Program-made: the position numbers and the translations under genes | In this document: positions 6,735-17,477 of the stretch, piece after piece | How the letters are laid out: each line of letters starts with the position of its first letter | Numbering within the stretch: position 1 is the stretch's first letter | Assembly (NCBI RefSeq): GCF_964026565.1 | Contig: NZ_OZ032162.1 | Location: 1,550,001 to 1,614,000 of the forward strand | Length of the DNA stretch: 64,000 bases | Direction of reading: 5' to 3' | Source: Rickettsia endosymbiont of Ceutorhynchus obstrictus | GTDB lineage: Bacteria > Pseudomonadota > Alphaproteobacteria > Rickettsiales > Rickettsiaceae | Notes under the pieces: model-generated | Seen by the model: only the letters and a program-made list of their open reading frames with translations | The model's database searches: none | Told to the model about the DNA's origin: nothing

Positions 6735-9700
6735 TTAAGCGTTTTCTTGATCAAGTTTTGCCGCAAGCTTACGCATTTTATTCATATAGAAACCTGTTCC
6801 TGCCGGTACTAAACGTCCGACAATAACATTTTCTTTTAATCCAAGCAATTTATCCACTTTCCCGGCAATAGCTGCTTCGGTTAAAACTCTTGTAGTTTCT
6901 TGGAACGAAGCGGCAGAAATAAATGATCTCGTTTGCAGCGAAGCTTTAGTAATACCTTGCAATATTGCTTGAGCTTCAGCCGGTTTTAGATTGTTTTTAA
7001 TAGCTTTCTCATTTATTTCGGTGAATTCACGACGGTCTATTTTTTCACCTATTAATAAGGTAGTTCCGCCGGAATCGGTAACTTCCACTTTTTGTAACAT
7101 TTGACGAATTATTACTTCTATATGTTTATCGTCAATTTTTACACCTTGCAGGCGGTATACCGCTTGAATTTCTTTTACTATGTAATTAGCAAGTATTTCT
7201 ACACCCATTACTTTTAAGATATCTTGCAATACCGGATTACCGTCAATTAATAAGTCACCTTTTTTAACAAAATCACCTTCATTTATTACTACGTGCTTAC
7301 CTTTCGGTACCATATATTCAATAGGGGTTGAGCTATCACCTGGGTGAATAACTATACGCCTCTTGGACTTATAGTCTTTACCGAATTCAATTCTACCGTC
7401 TATCTCGGCAATCACGGCATGATCTTTTGGACGTCTTGCCTCTACTAGTTCGGCAACTCTAGGCAGCCCGCCGGTAATATCTTTGGTCATAGTCGATTCT
7501 TTCGGAATACGCGCTACTATATCGCCTACCGATATCTGCATTCCGTCTTCCACACTTAAAATTGCCCCGACCGGTAAGTAATATCTAGCTTCCAAGCCGT
7601 TTGATAACGTAATGACTTCTCCCTTGCTATCAAGTAATTGAATACGAGGGCGTAACTCTGCGCCGCGTGAATATTGCTTTGATTCAATGATAACTTTGCT
7701 GGCAATACCCGTTGCTTCGTCGGTTACGTCACGAATTGAAATACCCTCTACCATGTCCTTAAACAAGACTTTACCGGATTTTTCGGTAATAATCGGCACG
7801 GTATAAGGATCCCACTCAGCCAATTTTTGTGTTTTAGTAACTATATCCGTATCATCAACCAGCAATCTAGCACCGTACGGTATTTTATGACGAGCTTTCT
7901 CGTTACCTTTAGTATCAAGTAACAATAATTCACAGTTACGACTCATAACAATCTTGCGCCCTTCAGAATTAATAACTACGTTACGGCTTAAGATTTTAAC
8001 TTTTGCATCGTAAGAAGCTTCTACCGAAGATACTTCCGCACCCTTAGTTGCCGCTCCTCCGATATGGAAAGTTCTCATAGTTAACTGAGTACCGGGTTCG
8101 CCGATAGATTGGGCGGCAATCACTCCGATAGCCTCGCCTTCGGCTACTAACGAACCGGTAGCAAGATCTCTGCCATAGCAAGTACTACATAGACCGGTAG
8201 CACTTTCACATGTTAAAACGGATTTAACCATGAGCCTATCTAAGCCCGCAGATTCAATTTCTTCTAATTTAGCTTCGTTAATCAGCTCGCCCCTGCTAAG
8301 AATTAAATCATTAGTAACCGGATGATAGGTATTAATAGCAACGGTACGCCCTAAAACTTGGTCGGCAAGAGCTACCATAACTTCACCGCCGTCGATAATA
8401 GATTTTACTTCAATACCTTTATTTGTTCCGCAATCTTTTTCCGTAATGATACAATCTTGCGCAACGTCAACTAATTTTCTTGTTAAATACCCTGAACTTG
8501 CTGTTTTTAGAGCTGTATCTATCTGCCCTTTACGCATTCCGTTGGCTGAGTTAAAGCACTCAAATTCAGTCAGTCCCTCACGGAAATTGGAAATAATCGG
8601 CGTTTGAATAATTTGTCCGTTTGACTTAGTCATCAAACCGCGCATACCGCCTAACTGCTTAATCTGTGCAAAAGACCCCCTCGCACCTGAAATAGCCATC
8701 ATATAAATAGAATTTATTTTTTGATGACTTGGATCATCATTAACCGCGAGCGTCGCAATTTCTTTCATCATGTCATTTGCCACTCTTTCGGTACATCTTG
8801 ACCAAGAATCCACTACTTTATTATATTTCTCGCCGTAGGTAATTAAACCGTTAGAATATTGTTGTTCAAATTCTTTTACCTCAGTACGCGTTTCTTCTAT
8901 ATGAGTACCTTTAGATTTCGGTACGACCATATCATCCATCCCGAAAGAAATACCGGAAGAACAAGCATATTTAAAGCCGAGTTTCATTAATTGGTCGGCA
9001 AAAATTACCGTAGCCTTTTGACCGCAATGACGATATACCAAATCTATTACCGCAGATATATCTTTTTTAGTTAGCGGTTTATTAATAAATTTAAATCCTA
9101 TGTTAGGACTAGCCGGCAATAATTCACCGACCATTAACCGCCCAAAAGTAGTATCAACTATAGTAGAGGTCATTTCTCCTTCTGCATTTAATTGATTCCG
9201 GCGAAATTTTATTTTTGTATGGATAGTTATAAATTTCTCATATAATGCATGTTCCATTTCCGCTAAATCGGCAAATATCATCCCTTCACCGACTTCATTA
9301 TCAAAAGCAAGAGTTAAATAGTAAAGACCAAGGACTATATCTTTATCGGGAACAATAATCGGTCTGCCGTTTGCAGGGCTTAAGATATTATTAGTAGACA
9401 TCATAAATACCCTAGCTTCAAGCTGTGCCTCAATCGACAAAGGAATATGTACAGCCATCTGATCACCGTCAAAATCCGCATTAAAAGCGGCACAAACTAA
9501 CGGATGAAGCTGAATAGCCTTGCCTTCTATCAATAACGGCTCAAATGCTTGTATCCCTAGGCGGTGCAATGTAGGAGCTCTATTAAGCAATACGGGATGT
9601 TCCCTTATAACCTCTTCTAATATATCCCAAACTTCCGGTTTTTCCGATTCAACCATTTTTTTGGCCGCCTTGATGGTGGTAGCAATTCCATATAATTCAA

Positions 9701-10856
9701 GCTTAGAATAAATAAACGGCTTAAATAATTCTAGCGCCATTTTTTTCGGTAAACCGCATTGATGCAGTTTAAGCTCAGGTCCTACCACAATAACCGAACG
9801 ACCGGAATAATCGACCCTTTTGCCTAAAAGATTTTGACGGAAACGTCCTTGTTTACCTTTTAACATATCACTTAATGATTTAAAAGGACGCTTATTTGCA
9901 TTTTTTACCGCTTTTCCGCGACGACCGTTATCAAATAATGCATCAACCGATTCCTGAAGCATTCTTTTTTCATTTCTGACTATTATGTCGGGTGCTCTTA
10001 AATCAATAAGCCTTTTTAAACGATTATTTCTATTAATTACTCTGCGGTAAAGTTCGTTAAGATCAGACGTTGCAAATCGCCCGCCGTCAAGCATAACTAG
10101 CGGTCTTATTTCCGGTGGAATCACCGGTAGGACGTTCATAATCATCCATTCAGGCTTATTTTCCGATTCAAGAAAATCTTCGACTAATTTTAAACGCTTT
10201 ACTAACTTTTTCTTTTTAACCTCTGAAGAAGTATTTAATAATTCTTCATATAATTGTTCTTTTAATTTGGAGAAATCTAGCTCGGTAAGCATTTGCTGAA
10301 CAACTTCAGCTCCTATAGATGCAGTAAAACTATCTTCTCCGTACTTATCTTTAGCTTTCTGCAATTCTTCTTCCGATAAAAGCTCGCCCTTTTGAAGGAC
10401 TGACAGACCGGGATCAACAACTACATAACTTTCAAAATATAATATCTTTTCTATATCTCTCATCGTCATATCAAGAAGCGTACTAATTCTTGACGGTAAT
10501 GATTTTAAAAACCATATATGAGCAACCGGCGCAGCAAGTTCTATATGCCCCATTCTTTCACGCCTTACCCTAGAAACAGTAACCTCAACGCCGCATTTTT
10601 CACAGGTAATACCGCGATTTTTCATACGCTTATATTTACCGCAAAGACATTCATAATCTTTTACCGGACCGAAAATTCTAGCACAAAATAAACCTTCTTT
10701 TTCCGGTTTAAAAGTACGGTAGTTAATAGTTTCCGGCTTTGTTACCTCACCGAAAGACCACGAACGTACTTGATCGGGGCTGGCTATATTGATCCTTATT
10801 TGATCAAATTGTTGAGTACTACTCAGTTGCCCGTAAAAATTTACCACTCCAGTCAT
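6735..10856 (-). CDS. rpoC: DNA-directed RNA polymerase subunit beta'
   Basis: Beta' forms much of the RNA polymerase active site. The 1373 residues include the N-terminal zinc site (CLCGKYKRMKNRGITCEKCG), the catalytic Mg-binding NADFDGDQM loop, and the second zinc cluster around CESATGLCSTCYGR, followed by GEPGTQLTMRTFHIGG of the trigger-loop region. Length is close to that of alphaproteobacterial homologues. It is the last gene of the superoperon. The gap to rpoB is about 320 bases and is filled by a palindromic repeat, which is wider than usual for this gene pair. Confidence 0.99.
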   Translation of the reverse strand: MTGVVNFYGQLSSTQQFDQIRINIASPDQVRSWSFGEVTKPETINYRTFKPEKEGLFCARIFGPVKDYECLCGKYKRMKNRGITCEKCGVEVTVSRVRRERMGHIELAAPVAHIWFLKSLPSRISTLLDMTMRDIEKILYFESYVVVDPGLSVLQKGELLSEEELQKAKDKYGEDSFTASIGAEVVQQMLTELDFSKLKEQLYEELLNTSSEVKKKKLVKRLKLVEDFLESENKPEWMIMNVLPVIPPEIRPLVMLDGGRFATSDLNELYRRVINRNNRLKRLIDLRAPDIIVRNEKRMLQESVDALFDNGRRGKAVKNANKRPFKSLSDMLKGKQGRFRQNLLGKRVDYSGRSVIVVGPELKLHQCGLPKKMALELFKPFIYSKLELYGIATTIKAAKKMVESEKPEVWDILEEVIREHPVLLNRAPTLHRLGIQAFEPLLIEGKAIQLHPLVCAAFNADFDGDQMAVHIPLSIEAQLEARVFMMSTNNILSPANGRPIIVPDKDIVLGLYYLTLAFDNEVGEGMIFADLAEMEHALYEKFITIHTKIKFRRNQLNAEGEMTSTIVDTTFGRLMVGELLPASPNIGFKFINKPLTKKDISAVIDLVYRHCGQKATVIFADQLMKLGFKYACSSGISFGMDDMVVPKSKGTHIEETRTEVKEFEQQYSNGLITYGEKYNKVVDSWSRCTERVANDMMKEIATLAVNDDPSHQKINSIYMMAISGARGSFAQIKQLGGMRGLMTKSNGQIIQTPIISNFREGLTEFECFNSANGMRKGQIDTALKTASSGYLTRKLVDVAQDCIITEKDCGTNKGIEVKSIIDGGEVMVALADQVLGRTVAINTYHPVTNDLILSRGELINEAKLEEIESAGLDRLMVKSVLTCESATGLCSTCYGRDLATGSLVAEGEAIGVIAAQSIGEPGTQLTMRTFHIGGAATKGAEVSSVEASYDAKVKILSRNVVINSEGRKIVMSRNCELLLLDTKGNEKARHKIPYGARLLVDDTDIVTKTQKLAEWDPYTVPIITEKSGKVLFKDMVEGISIRDVTDEATGIASKVIIESKQYSRGAELRPRIQLLDSKGEVITLSNGLEARYYLPVGAILSVEDGMQISVGDIVARIPKESTMTKDITGGLPRVAELVEARRPKDHAVIAEIDGRIEFGKDYKSKRRIVIHPGDSSTPIEYMVPKGKHVVINEGDFVKKGDLLIDGNPVLQDILKVMGVEILANYIVKEIQAVYRLQGVKIDDKHIEVIIRQMLQKVEVTDSGGTTLLIGEKIDRREFTEINEKAIKNNLKPAEAQAILQGITKASLQTRSFISAASFQETTRVLTEAAIAGKVDKLLGLKENVIVGRLVPAGTGFYMNKMRKLAAKLDQENA

Positions 10857-11177
10857 AAATATTTTTCCTTAAAATTTATAAGACGGTTTATATTACTCGT
10901 ATTTCAAAATATATTCGATATGTAGGTCGTCATTGCGAGCTAGCATTGTTGCGTGAATACTCAAACGTCATTGCGAGCCGCGTAAGCGGGCGCGGCAATC
11001 CAGGCTATCCCGAATGTAATGAGGGATTTAATTAGAATGCTAAACTTGTTTAGCATAAAAATATATTTAACTGGATTGCCACGTCGGGACTATGTCCCTC
11101 CTCGCAATGACGATGTTTCTGTAACGATTTCAATCCCCTCAACAATTCCCTATCACAATGATAGCCTGAACAAATCC
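10857..11177. repeat. Palindromic repeat between rpoB and rpoC
   Basis: At about 10968-11115 the arms gtcattgcgagccgcg...ggcaatccagg and ctggattgccacgtcggg...ctcgcaatgacg enclose a centre with gtaatgagggatt and taaacttgtttagca. Transcripts from rpoB into rpoC must pass through this long hairpin. Confidence 0.75.
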
Positions 11178-14100
11178 CTAACTTGAAGTTGTATCCTCAA
11201 GTTTTACGTTAAGGCATAACGATCTAAATTCTTTTATCATTACATTGAAAGATTCAGGGATACCGGATTCAAAATTATTATCACCGCGCACTATAGAATC
11301 ATAGATTTTGATCCTACCGTTTACATCATCCGACTTAACGGTTAACATTTCCTGCAATGTATAAGCAGCACCGTAAGCTTGCAGCGCCCAACATTCCATT
11401 TCTCCAAAACGTTGCCCGCCGAAATGTGATTTTCCGCCTAAAGGTTGTTGAGTTACTAAACTATAAGGACCGATAGAACGAGCATGAATTTTGTTATCGA
11501 CCAAGTGATGTAATTTTAGTAAATATTTTTGCCCGACCGTAACTCGGCGATCAAAATATTCGCCGGTTCTACCGTCAATTAATTTTACTTGACCTGAAGT
11601 ATCTTGATCGGCAAGCTTTAGCATTTCCTTAACGTCTTCAACTTTTGCTCCATCAAATACCGGCGTCGCAAAATATACCCCTTTACTATTTTCTCGACAG
11701 AAATTAATAATTTCTTCATCTGACATTTTTAGTATTTGGTTAGCAGTTTCACCGTATAAATGGGATATAAAAGATTTAACTTCCTTTATACTAATTTCTT
11801 CATTTTTATATTGAGTAACTAACCCGGATATTTTTTTAGCTAAATTGACCGATGCCCAACCGAGATGCGTCTCTAAAATCTGCCCGATATTCATCCGTGA
11901 AGGAAGCCCTAAAGGATTAAGCACAATGTCTACTACTGTCCCATCTTCTAAAAACGGCATATCTTCTTCCGGCATTATACGAGAAATAACCCCTTTATTA
12001 CCGTGCCTTCCGGCCATTTTATCGCCGGGTTGTAATTTATGTTTAGTAGCAATAAATACTTTTACTACTTTTAAAGCCCCTTGCGGTAAATCATCACCAC
12101 TTTGCACTTTTTCAACTTTAGTGGTAAATCTTTTATTAAGAATATCTTTTTTCTCATCGTAATGATGTTTTATTTGCTCAATTTCATTCATTACTGTTGA
12201 ATCTTCAACTATAAGCTGCCAGAATTGACCTTTAGATAAATCTTCTAACATTTTCTTAGTAATCTCTTGACCGACTTTTACTGATTTAGGTCCGTTAACA
12301 ATTACTTGCCCTGTTAGAATTTTTTCTAATCTGGCAAAAACAAAATGTTCAATAATTGCTAGCTCATCATCTCTATCTTTAGCAAGTTTTTCTATTTGTT
12401 GTTTTTCGATAGCGATTGCACGCTCATCCTTTTCAACTCCTCTACGAGAAAATACTCTAACTTCTACTACCGTGCCGCTAACCCCTGAAGGTACATGCAA
12501 TGATGAATCTTTAACGTCAAAAGCTTTTTCTCCAAAAATTGCTCTTAATAATTTTTCTTCCGGCGTAATCGGCGATTCACTTTTCGGCGTTACTTTTCCG
12601 ACTAGAATATCACCGGCTTTTACTTCCGCACCGACATAAATTATGCCGACTTCATCAAGATGGCGAAGGTTTTCTTCACTAACATTAGGTATATCACGGG
12701 TAATTTCTTCAGGTCCAAGGCGGGTATCTCTTGCGATTACTTCAAATTCTTCAATATGAATAGAGGTAAAAACATCTTCTTTTACTATACGTTCCGATAT
12801 TAAAATTGAATCTTCAAAATTATAGCCGCTCCATGGAATAAAGGCAACAAGCACGTTTCTACCTAAAGCAATTTCACCGTTATCGGTACTTGGTCCATCA
12901 GCTATAATATCGTTTTTCTTAACATGATAACCGACCTTAACTAAAGGCTTTTGATTGATACAAGTATTATGGTTAGATTTCTGAAATTTTAATAAATTAT
13001 AGATATCAACAGAAGGTGATCCATCGGCTTTTTGCTGAGTAGTTCTAATTACGATTCTATTTGAATCAACTTGCTCAACTATGCCGTCATGCAGAGCTAA
13101 TACGGACGCCCCCGAATCCTTTGCTACTACCCCTTCAACCCCCGTACCGACAAAAGGCGCATCCGATTTAATTAAAGGGACTGCTTGCCGCTGCATGTTT
13201 GAACCCATTAACGCTCGGTTAGCATCGTCATTTTCTAAAAAAGGAATGAGAGAGGCCGCAATAGACACGATTTGCATAGGAGTGATATCAATAAAATCTA
13301 CTTCATTCGGTTCCGTCAAAGCAAAATTACCGCCTTCAATCCGGCAATTAATAACTTCATCCTGTAATACGCCGTTTTTATCGACTTTAGAATTAGCTTG
13401 CCCGATTTTATATTTTCCTTCTTCAATAGCAGACAAGTAAACTACTTCATTAGTTACCTTACCGTTAGCGACTTTTCTATAAGGACTTTCAATAAAGCCG
13501 TGTTTATTAATTCTAGCATAGGTAGCCATTGAATTAATTAAACCGATATTTTGACCTTCCGGCGTCTCAATCGGGCAGATACGACCGTAATGAGTAGGAT
13601 GTACGTCACGTACTTCAAAGCCTGCTCTGTCACGACTCAAACCGCCGGGACCAAGTGCCGACAATCTTCTTTTATGCGTGATTTCCGATAATGGATTAGT
13701 TTGATCCATAAATTGAGATAGTTGTGAGGTACTAAAAAATTCTTTTACTACGGACACTAAAATTTTAGAATTCACTAAATCATGAGGCATTACGGTATCA
13801 ACATCACCCGCCGACATTCTCTCAACTACCGATTTCTCCATCCGAACCAGCCCTATCCTAAATTGATTTTCAATCAATTCTCCGACAGACCTAACCCTTC
13901 TATTACCTAAATGATCGATATCGTCGATAATTCCCTTACCGTCTTTCAGCTCTACTAAAACCCTTAAGATATTTTTAATATCATCAGTGGTAAGAACTGT
14001 ATTTTCTTCAGGAATAGTCAACTCTAATCTGGAATTCATTTTTATCCGACCGACTTCGGAAAGATCGTATCTTTCAGGCTCAAAAAATAAATTATGGAAC

Positions 14101-15299
14101 AAGCTTTCGGCCGCTTCAATATTTGCCGGCTCTCCGGGTCTTAATACTCTAACTATATCAAATAAAGCCGATTCACGATCTTGATTTTTATCGGCAAATA
14201 AAGTATTCCTTATATAAGGACCTGATTGAGGATTTATGACTAACACGCCGATAGACGTAATTTTAAGTTCGGCAATAACCTTTAACATATCGGCAGTGAT
14301 TATTTCACCGACACTCGCCAATATTTCTCCGCTAGCCGGATCTACCAAATCTTCCGATAGATATTTACCGATTAGGGATTCATGCATTACTAAAATATGC
14401 TTTATTCCTTCGCTTGAATATTTTTTAGCTAAACGCGGAGTAACTTTTTGACCTGCCTCAAGTATTATTTCACCCGTATCGGCATTTATTAAATCAGTTG
14501 TTAAACGATGAGCAGTAATAGATTTCGGCATGAACTCAACCGCCCAACCTCTATCTTTCGCTTGATAAGTTACCGTCTGATAGTAAAATTTTATAATTTC
14601 ACTAGTATTCATCCCTATTGCTCTAAGTAAAGTAGTAGCATAGAGTTTTCTTTTTCTATCTATTCTAAAATAAACGATATCTTTAGCATCAAATTCCAAA
14701 TCAAGCCATGATCCTCTGTAAGGAATAACTCTAGCGGAATATAAAAGCTTTCCCGATGAATGTACTTTCCCCTCATCATGATAGAAAAACACCCCAGGGG
14801 AACGATGCATTTGAGAAACTACTACTCGCTCCGTACCGTTAATAATAAAAGTGCCGTTTTTGGTCATTAACGGGATATCTCCCATATAGACTTCTTGCTC
14901 TTTAATCCCCTTAATTTCCCTTGCGCCGGTATCCTCATCAATATCCCAGATACTTAATCTTAAAGTTACTTTAAGCGGAGCAGCATAGCTAAGACTTCTT
15001 TGACTACATTCTTCTACGTCATATTTCGGGGTATCAAATTCATATTTAACAAATTCTAAATTAGCAATATTTGAAGGGTCGGAAATGGGAAAGATAGAGT
15101 TTAATATGGATTGCAATCCTTTATTTTTTCTTTCAGGATCTTTTACCGTAAGCTGTAAAAAATTCTTCTCGTAGGAATTTTTTTGAATTTCAATTAAATT
15201 CGGTATATCCGCTACTAGATTTATATGTCCAAAATTCTTTCTTATTCGTTTACTATTCGACAAGGGCTGAGTTGTGATATTATCCCTTAATGAAGCCAT
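11178..15299 (-). CDS. rpoB: DNA-directed RNA polymerase subunit beta
   Basis: Beta subunit of RNA polymerase and target of rifampicin. With the start MASLRDN the protein has 1373 residues. This start is chosen over an upstream in-frame codon at 15326 because AGGAG lies five bases before it. The rifampicin pocket reads SQFMDQTNPLSEITHKRRLSALGPGG, with the usual sensitive-type residues at the main resistance positions, followed by RDVHPTHYGRICPIETPEGQNIGLI. Conserved GDKMAGRHGNKGVIS and the C-terminal GGQRFGEMECWALQAYGA are present. Confidence 0.99.
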   Translation of the reverse strand: MASLRDNITTQPLSNSKRIRKNFGHINLVADIPNLIEIQKNSYEKNFLQLTVKDPERKNKGLQSILNSIFPISDPSNIANLEFVKYEFDTPKYDVEECSQRSLSYAAPLKVTLRLSIWDIDEDTGAREIKGIKEQEVYMGDIPLMTKNGTFIINGTERVVVSQMHRSPGVFFYHDEGKVHSSGKLLYSARVIPYRGSWLDLEFDAKDIVYFRIDRKRKLYATTLLRAIGMNTSEIIKFYYQTVTYQAKDRGWAVEFMPKSITAHRLTTDLINADTGEIILEAGQKVTPRLAKKYSSEGIKHILVMHESLIGKYLSEDLVDPASGEILASVGEIITADMLKVIAELKITSIGVLVINPQSGPYIRNTLFADKNQDRESALFDIVRVLRPGEPANIEAAESLFHNLFFEPERYDLSEVGRIKMNSRLELTIPEENTVLTTDDIKNILRVLVELKDGKGIIDDIDHLGNRRVRSVGELIENQFRIGLVRMEKSVVERMSAGDVDTVMPHDLVNSKILVSVVKEFFSTSQLSQFMDQTNPLSEITHKRRLSALGPGGLSRDRAGFEVRDVHPTHYGRICPIETPEGQNIGLINSMATYARINKHGFIESPYRKVANGKVTNEVVYLSAIEEGKYKIGQANSKVDKNGVLQDEVINCRIEGGNFALTEPNEVDFIDITPMQIVSIAASLIPFLENDDANRALMGSNMQRQAVPLIKSDAPFVGTGVEGVVAKDSGASVLALHDGIVEQVDSNRIVIRTTQQKADGSPSVDIYNLLKFQKSNHNTCINQKPLVKVGYHVKKNDIIADGPSTDNGEIALGRNVLVAFIPWSGYNFEDSILISERIVKEDVFTSIHIEEFEVIARDTRLGPEEITRDIPNVSEENLRHLDEVGIIYVGAEVKAGDILVGKVTPKSESPITPEEKLLRAIFGEKAFDVKDSSLHVPSGVSGTVVEVRVFSRRGVEKDERAIAIEKQQIEKLAKDRDDELAIIEHFVFARLEKILTGQVIVNGPKSVKVGQEITKKMLEDLSKGQFWQLIVEDSTVMNEIEQIKHHYDEKKDILNKRFTTKVEKVQSGDDLPQGALKVVKVFIATKHKLQPGDKMAGRHGNKGVISRIMPEEDMPFLEDGTVVDIVLNPLGLPSRMNIGQILETHLGWASVNLAKKISGLVTQYKNEEISIKEVKSFISHLYGETANQILKMSDEEIINFCRENSKGVYFATPVFDGAKVEDVKEMLKLADQDTSGQVKLIDGRTGEYFDRRVTVGQKYLLKLHHLVDNKIHARSIGPYSLVTQQPLGGKSHFGGQRFGEMECWALQAYGAAYTLQEMLTVKSDDVNGRIKIYDSIVRGDNNFESGIPESFNVMIKEFRSLCLNVKLEDTTSS

Positions 15300-15377
15300 A
15301 TAATCTCCTAATAAAACTGTTGCCAACGTTATTTTAATAACAAAAATGAGCTATTTAGTATTCTCTAAATTAACCGG

Positions 15378-15580
15378 CGTTGTTGCATGGCTCGATCTTA
15401 CCCCGTCATTGCGAGGATATGCTAGCTATCTCCGTGGCAATCGAGTCTTTGTCATGCTGAACAAGTTTTGCGCATCTCTTGCAAAATATCCTGAAATAAA
15501 TTCAGGATGACTATTATTTTCTAGATTGCCGCGCTCCGCGCAAATGCTCGCAATGACGATTCCGGTAGCCATACAACAAA
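15378..15580. repeat. Composite palindromic repeat upstream of rpoB
   Basis: The ggcgttgttgcatggctcg end (about 15378) and a degraded atacaacaaagcc end (about 15570) enclose gtcattgcgaggat...ggcaatcgag and gattgccgcg...cgcaatgacg arms with inner hairpins tgaacaagttttgcgca and tcctgaaataaattcagga. Confidence 0.7.
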
Positions 15581-15611
15581 GCCAAATTAACTATAATATT
15601 TTCTAATTGTG

Positions 15612-15740
15612 TACAGCTAAATTCAGAAAGATTTAGACAAGATGAATTTAAAGGTGAGCCTGCGCTAGCCGTTAATAATACGTGAACACAGGCGAATCCA
15701 GAAAAATTCGCTTGTATCAAGCTTTCTGAATTTAGCTGTA
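15612..15740. repeat. 128-bp palindromic element, copy 2
   Basis: The inverted ends tacagctaaattcagaaag and ctttctgaatttagctgta are perfect mirrors. The interior is the reverse orientation of the copy at 5819-5946. It lies in the rplL-rpoB gap. Confidence 0.75.
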
Positions 15741-16093
15741 ATAACCCTAAAAAATAAAATATCTATAAGCTTCTTCTATACAAAAGAAATTTACAGAAAC
15801 TTATAGATTTAACTTTAAAAAATTGGTTATACTAAACTATTACGAAACATAATTTTATATAAAAATAATATTGAGTTGCCGATTATATCAGCATTTTTAT
15901 CAATATATTTTTTTACTTTTAACTAATTAATATTACAAAAATTTATTTTTATAATTTATTTTATTCTTTAGAAAAATCAGCATTTTATATTTAAATATAT
16001 AATTTACTAAATTTTAATAATTTACAAAAGTGACTTTATTTACTTTAGCAAGTTAAATAATCTAAGTGCTATGCTATAGAGTTTGCTATCCTT
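15741..16093. other. A+T-rich gap without recognisable gene
   Basis: This is part of the 1.24-kb gap between rplL and rpoB. It is very A+T-rich, with no coding frame or repeat family I can recognise. It could hold an internal promoter for rpoBC, but no convincing -35/-10 pair was fixed. Confidence 0.4.
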
Positions 16094-16280
16094 AAATGGA
16101 CGTTGTTGTATGGCTCGATAAAGCAGCAGTATGTCATTCCTAGCTAAAGGCGGGAATCTAGAAAAAATACTTAAAATAAACAAACTTATATAAAAATTTA
16201 CTATATAATTCGCTTAAATGCTTTTCCGGATTCCCGTTTTCACGGGAATGACATCAAAAATTCGAGCCATGCAACAACGC
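16094..16280. repeat. MITE-like composite repeat in the rplL-rpoB gap
   Basis: The ends gttgttgtatggctcgataa and ttcgagccatgcaacaacgcc enclose gtcattcctagctaaaggcggg and ggattcccgttttcacgggaatgac arms. The A+T-rich centre matches that at 30-90. Confidence 0.75.
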
Positions 16281-16330
16281 CCCTTAAATGCGGATAGGGC
16301 GACAAATTATCATAAAGCTGATTAAAATAG

Positions 16331-16364
16331 AACAATCAAGGGTAAGGGGACTTAACCTTGATTG
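16331..16364. promoter_or_regulatory. Long hairpin downstream of rplL
   Basis: The arms acaatcaagg and ccttgattgt, extended by gtaag/cttaa with one mismatch, form a stem of about 14 pairs around a ggga loop. No T-run follows on the minus strand, so it is less like a terminator than a processing or attenuation structure between rplL and rpoB. In E. coli this gap holds an attenuator and an RNase III site; equivalence is only an inference. Confidence 0.5.
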
Positions 16365-16542
16365 TAAATTAAAGGCTCAAATAATAGCGAAAAGCTAACA
16401 TTTTTAATGGCAATAACAGATTTAATAATTTTAAATAAAAATAACTATTTGAGGTAAGCCAAGATTTTTTTAATAAAAAATTTTATAAATTTAATATTAA
16501 AAAAATACGGCTACTAATTTATAATTAAGAACTAAATCTTAA

Positions 16543-16914
16543 TTACTTTAATTCAACTTTTGCACCTGCAGCTTCTAAGCTTGCTTTGATTTTTTCAGCT
16601 TCTTCTTTATTTACGCCGTGTTTAACCGGCTTAGGAGCTTCGCTTACTAAATTTTTAGCTTCTATCAAGCCAAGTCCGGTAATTTCTCTTACTACTTTAA
16701 TTACTTCTATTTTTTTATCACCGCTACTTACTAATATTACATCAAAATCTGTTTTTTCAGCAGCCGCTTCAGCAGCAACCGGCGCAGCAGCAGCCATTGC
16801 CACAGGTGCGGCAGCAGATACGCCCCACTCTTCTTCAAGAGCTTTTACAAGCTCAGCTGCTTGTATTAATGTCAGGGATGATAATTCTTCTTTAATTTTA
16901 GCTAATTTTGCCAT
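16543..16914 (-). CDS. rplL: 50S ribosomal protein L7/L12
   Basis: L7/L12 forms the flexible stalk that recruits translational GTPases such as EF-G. The 123 residues have the N-terminal dimerisation helix (TLIQAAELVKALEEEWGV), an alanine/proline-rich hinge at about 34-52, and the globular C-terminal domain with KTDFDVILVSSGDKKIEVIKVVREITGLGLIEAKNLV. Length is typical. It follows rplJ after 30 bases, which suits the usual L10-L7/L12 pairing. A long hairpin and more than 1.2 kb of repeats separate it from rpoB. Confidence 0.98.
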   Translation of the reverse strand: MAKLAKIKEELSSLTLIQAAELVKALEEEWGVSAAAPVAMAAAAPVAAEAAAEKTDFDVILVSSGDKKIEVIKVVREITGLGLIEAKNLVSEAPKPVKHGVNKEEAEKIKASLEAAGAKVELK

Positions 16915-16944
16915 AGTTTTTTCCTTTTTACTTTAATGTCTTAA

Positions 16945-17454
16945 TTAATTTTTACTAACATACGCCTGTATCACTCTTGCCAAGCTTGATGCCGGCGCTT
17001 GTAATACACCCACTATTTTCGTAGCAGGAGCTTGTAACAACCCTATAATTTTACCTCTAAGCTCGTTTAGCGACGGTAACTTAGAAAGCTCTCTTATTGA
17101 ATGTTCATTTAATAGTTGGTCATTAACTATACCGCCTACTATTTTAAGATTGTCATTAGATTTAGCAAAATCTACAACAAGTTTTGCTACTTCAACCGGA
17201 TCTTTAGAATAAGCAATAGCAGTAGGACCGGCAAATAAATTAACGGCACCGTCTAGCCCCGATTTATTAGCAGCTATTTTAGCCAAAGTATTTTTAACAA
17301 CTTTAAAACCGGCTCCTTTAACTTTAAGAGACTCTCTAAGTGAACTAATTTGACTAACCGTTAACCCATGATAATGAGCAACAATTACGGAAGTTGATTC
17401 CTTATAAACCTTTTCAAGCTCTTCTACGACTATTGGCTTTTCCGATCTTAACAC
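16945..17454 (-). CDS. rplJ: 50S ribosomal protein L10
   Basis: L10 anchors the L7/L12 dimers to the ribosome stalk base. The 169 residues begin MLRSEKPIVVEELEKVYKESTSVIVAHYHGLTVSQ, with the conserved VVKNTLAKIA and FAGPTAIAYS segments, and end in the helical region that binds L7/L12 (LLQAPATKIVGVLQAPASSLARVIQAY). It sits between rplA (23 bases upstream) and rplL. In other bacteria L10-L7/L12 represses its own mRNA leader; no such leader can be proven here. Confidence 0.98.
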   Translation of the reverse strand: MLRSEKPIVVEELEKVYKESTSVIVAHYHGLTVSQISSLRESLKVKGAGFKVVKNTLAKIAANKSGLDGAVNLFAGPTAIAYSKDPVEVAKLVVDFAKSNDNLKIVGGIVNDQLLNEHSIRELSKLPSLNELRGKIIGLLQAPATKIVGVLQAPASSLARVIQAYVSKN

Positions 17455-17477
17455 TTTTTAATTCTCCTTGAATAGTA

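Noticed and set aside
15514..15720. 68-codon minus-strand frame with a signal-like peptide
   Set aside because: It is a translation of the repeat arms and the 128-bp palindromic element, present elsewhere in other frames.
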